From Leucobacter sp. UT-8R-CII-1-4 (lineage in GTDB: Bacteria > Actinomycetota > Actinomycetes > Actinomycetales > Microbacteriaceae): a stretch of DNA of 64,000 nucleotides. A model generated the notes under the pieces. That model made no database searches, was not told the origin of the DNA, and saw only the letters and a list, made by a program, of their open reading frames with translations. The stretch spans positions 558,001 through 622,000 of the forward strand of contig NZ_JASCRS010000001.1 of the NCBI RefSeq assembly GCF_030010235.1, in the 5' to 3' direction. A program made the translations under genes and the position numbers. Positions 62,527 through 64,000 of the stretch are shown in pieces. Every line of letters starts with the position of its first letter. Within the stretch, counting starts at the first letter, position 1.

Positions 62527-64000
62527 TTACTTTACGAGCGGGAACAGAATGGTCTCGCGAATGCCGAGGCCAGTGAGGGCCATCAGCAGACGATCCATGC
62601 CCATTCCCATGCCACCGGTCGGCGGCATCGCGTGCTCAAGCGCGCGCAGGAACTCTTCGTCAACGTTCATCGCCTCAACGTCACCGCGGGCTGCTTCTGC
62701 CGCTTGCTGCACAAAACGCTCACGCTGCACAACTGGGTCGATCAACTCGGAGTAGCCGGTGGCTAGTTCGAAGCCGCGAATGTAGAGATCCCACTTCTCA
62801 ACCACACCGGGGATACTGCGGTGGTGGCGGGTGAGCGGGCTCGTCTCAACCGGGAAGTCCATTACGAAGGTTGGCTTGGTGAGCGAGTCGATCACAAAGT
62901 GCTCCCAGAGCTCTTCGACCAGCTTGCCGTGGTTTGGCAGCTTCACCTCGACACCCTCGGCGTCGGCAATAGCCTGCAGTTCTTCGACACTCGTCTCTGG
63001 CGTGATCTCGCGTCCGGCTGCCTCGCTGAGCGAACCGTACATCGAGATGCGATCCCACTCGCCACCGAGGTCGAAGAGTGTGCCGTCGGCCCACTCGACT
63101 ACGTGCGATCCCTCGCGCTCGGTGCCGATATTTGTCGCGAGTGCAGCGTTCTGCACGAGCGCCTGGGTGAGGTCGGCGATGCCGTTGTAGTCGGTGTATG
63201 CCTGGTAAGACTCAAGCATCGCGAACTCTGGGCTGTGCGTCGAGTCTGCACCCTCGTTGCGGAAGTTGCGGTTGATTTCAAAAACGCGCTCAAGTCCGCC
63301 GACAGCGGCGCGCTTGAGGTAAAGCTCGGGCGCAATACGAAGGTAAAGTTCCGTGTCGAACGCGTTCGAGTGCGTCACAAACGGGCGAGCGCTCGCGCCG
63401 CCGTGCATCGTCTGCAGCATCGGCGTCTCAACCTCGATGAAACCGCGCTCAGCGAAGGTCTGTCGCAGGCTTGCCATAGTTTTTGCGCGGGTGAGCACGT
63501 TGGTGCGTGCGCGCTCACGCTGAATGAGGTCGAGGTAACGCTGGCGAACTCGTGATTCTTCGTTCAGTTCGGCGTACATGTTTGGCAGCGGCGCAATCGC
63601 CTTTGCCGCGATGCTCCACTCGTTGACCATCACCGAAAGCTCACCGCGACGGCTCGAGATAACCTCACCGCTTACGAAGAGGTGATCGCCAAGGTCGACC
63701 AGTTCCTTGTAGAGCGCGAGTGATTCTTCACCCACGCTTGCAAGGCTGATCATGGCCTGAATACGGGTGCCGTCTCCGGCCTGCAGGCTCGCAAAGCAGA
63801 GCTTTCCGGTATTGCGCTGGAAGACAACGCGTCCGGCAATGCCGACTGTCTGGCCCGACTGGCTATCAGGTTCTGCCTCAAGGTGGCCCCAGGTAGCGCG
63901 CACCTCTGGGATCGTGCTGGTCACGGGAACTGCCACTGGGTAAGCGCCACCGCCCAGGTCATCACCGGCAAGCGCGTTGAGTTTGTCGCGCTTCTCCAGG
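62527..64000 (-). CDS. lysS: Lysine--tRNA ligase, class II (5' end beyond the right edge)
   Basis: At least 490 residues encoded on the reverse strand, open through the window edge. A GTG at 63936 is internal, because the preceding in-frame residues [12 protein letters not shown]...[10 protein letters not shown] match the N-terminus of bacterial LysRS. Motif 2 ([15 protein letters not shown] and [18 protein letters not shown]) and motif 3 ([14 protein letters not shown]) of class II synthetases are complete. It charges tRNA-Lys, one gene of which lies at 20175. Only about the first 10-25 residues are missing. Confidence 0.96.
   Translation of the reverse strand, partial: LEKRDKLNALAGDDLGGGAYPVAVPVTSTIPEVRATWGHLEAEPDSQSGQTVGIAGRVVFQRNTGKLCFASLQAGDGTRIQAMISLASVGEESLALYKELVDLGDHLFVSGEVISSRRGELSVMVNEWSIAAKAIAPLPNMYAELNEESRVRQRYLDLIQRERARTNVLTRAKTMASLRQTFAERGFIEVETPMLQTMHGGASARPFVTHSNAFDTELYLRIAPELYLKRAAVGGLERVFEINRNFRNEGADSTHSPEFAMLESYQAYTDYNGIADLTQALVQNAALATNIGTEREGSHVVEWADGTLFDLGGEWDRISMYGSLSEAAGREITPETSVEELQAIADAEGVEVKLPNHGKLVEELWEHFVIDSLTKPTFVMDFPVETSPLTRHHRSIPGVVEKWDLYIRGFELATGYSELIDPVVQRERFVQQAAEAARGDVEAMNVDEEFLRALEHAMPPTGGMGMGMDRLLMALTGLGIRETILFPLVK

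Overview
The window is chromosomal DNA from a moderately GC-rich actinobacterium, most likely a member of the Microbacteriaceae (Leucobacter-like). This is inferred from the acyl-CoA carboxylase beta/epsilon pair, the sdhC-D-A-B order, the frequent GTG and TTG starts, the many apparently leaderless genes with a TAnnnT box 6-8 nt before the start, and the sortase-type surface proteins. No species can be named from sequence reading alone.

Layout. 1-930: the N-terminal part of a C5 DNA methyltransferase runs off the left edge, followed by a gene remnant. 931-12588: small metabolic and stress genes (alpha/beta hydrolase, FAD oxidoreductase, SnoaL/DUF4440-like protein, MepB family, TPR-GNAT fusion, VIT1-type transporter, alkyltransferase-like protein with an effector-only LysR-like partner) around a 1607-residue secreted phosphoesterase with a sorting signal. 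12762-18476: a thioester-domain adhesin gene that converges on and overlaps a three-gene operon (Cys/His small protein, ParB-like protein, unknown protein). That operon is preceded by a cluster of hairpins and a decayed membrane-protein gene. 18639-27004: lipoproteins, tRNA-Lys, an AhpD-like protein, a candidate structured RNA, a YpfJ-type metallopeptidase, DedA and a MalT-type LuxR regulator. 27005-30673: a one-carbon metabolism block, with glyA-folD behind a ZTP riboswitch and purU divergent, flanked by tandem and palindromic repeats. 31014-38637: a secreted beta-helix-like protein, then a TetR-controlled module of two amidohydrolases and an APC permease. 38728-48136: birA, acyl-CoA carboxylase, Nudix hydrolase, purine nucleoside phosphorylase, an MHS transporter, a 39-residue Cys-rich protein, a phosphohexomutase and nnrD. 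48339-54965: a 2208-residue LPNTG surface protein. 55261-64000: YihY, sdhCDAB, manC, an MFS transporter and lysS, which runs off the right edge.

How it fits together. Most of the window is housekeeping: the TCA cycle and respiration (sdh), folate one-carbon metabolism (glyA, folD, purU under ZTP control), biotin ligation next to its carboxylase substrate, GDP-mannose supply, and nucleotide and NAD(P)H salvage or repair. Four large secreted proteins, three of them with different sortase-like motifs (IANTG, LAKTG, LPNTG), give it a cell-surface theme, although no sortase gene is present. The less explained parts are the Cys/His-ParB-unknown operon with its hairpins, a short motif (GCGATCCARCG) scattered through intergenic regions, the 73-bp palindrome-bearing tandem repeat, hexanucleotide microsatellites in gene tails, and two visibly broken genes.
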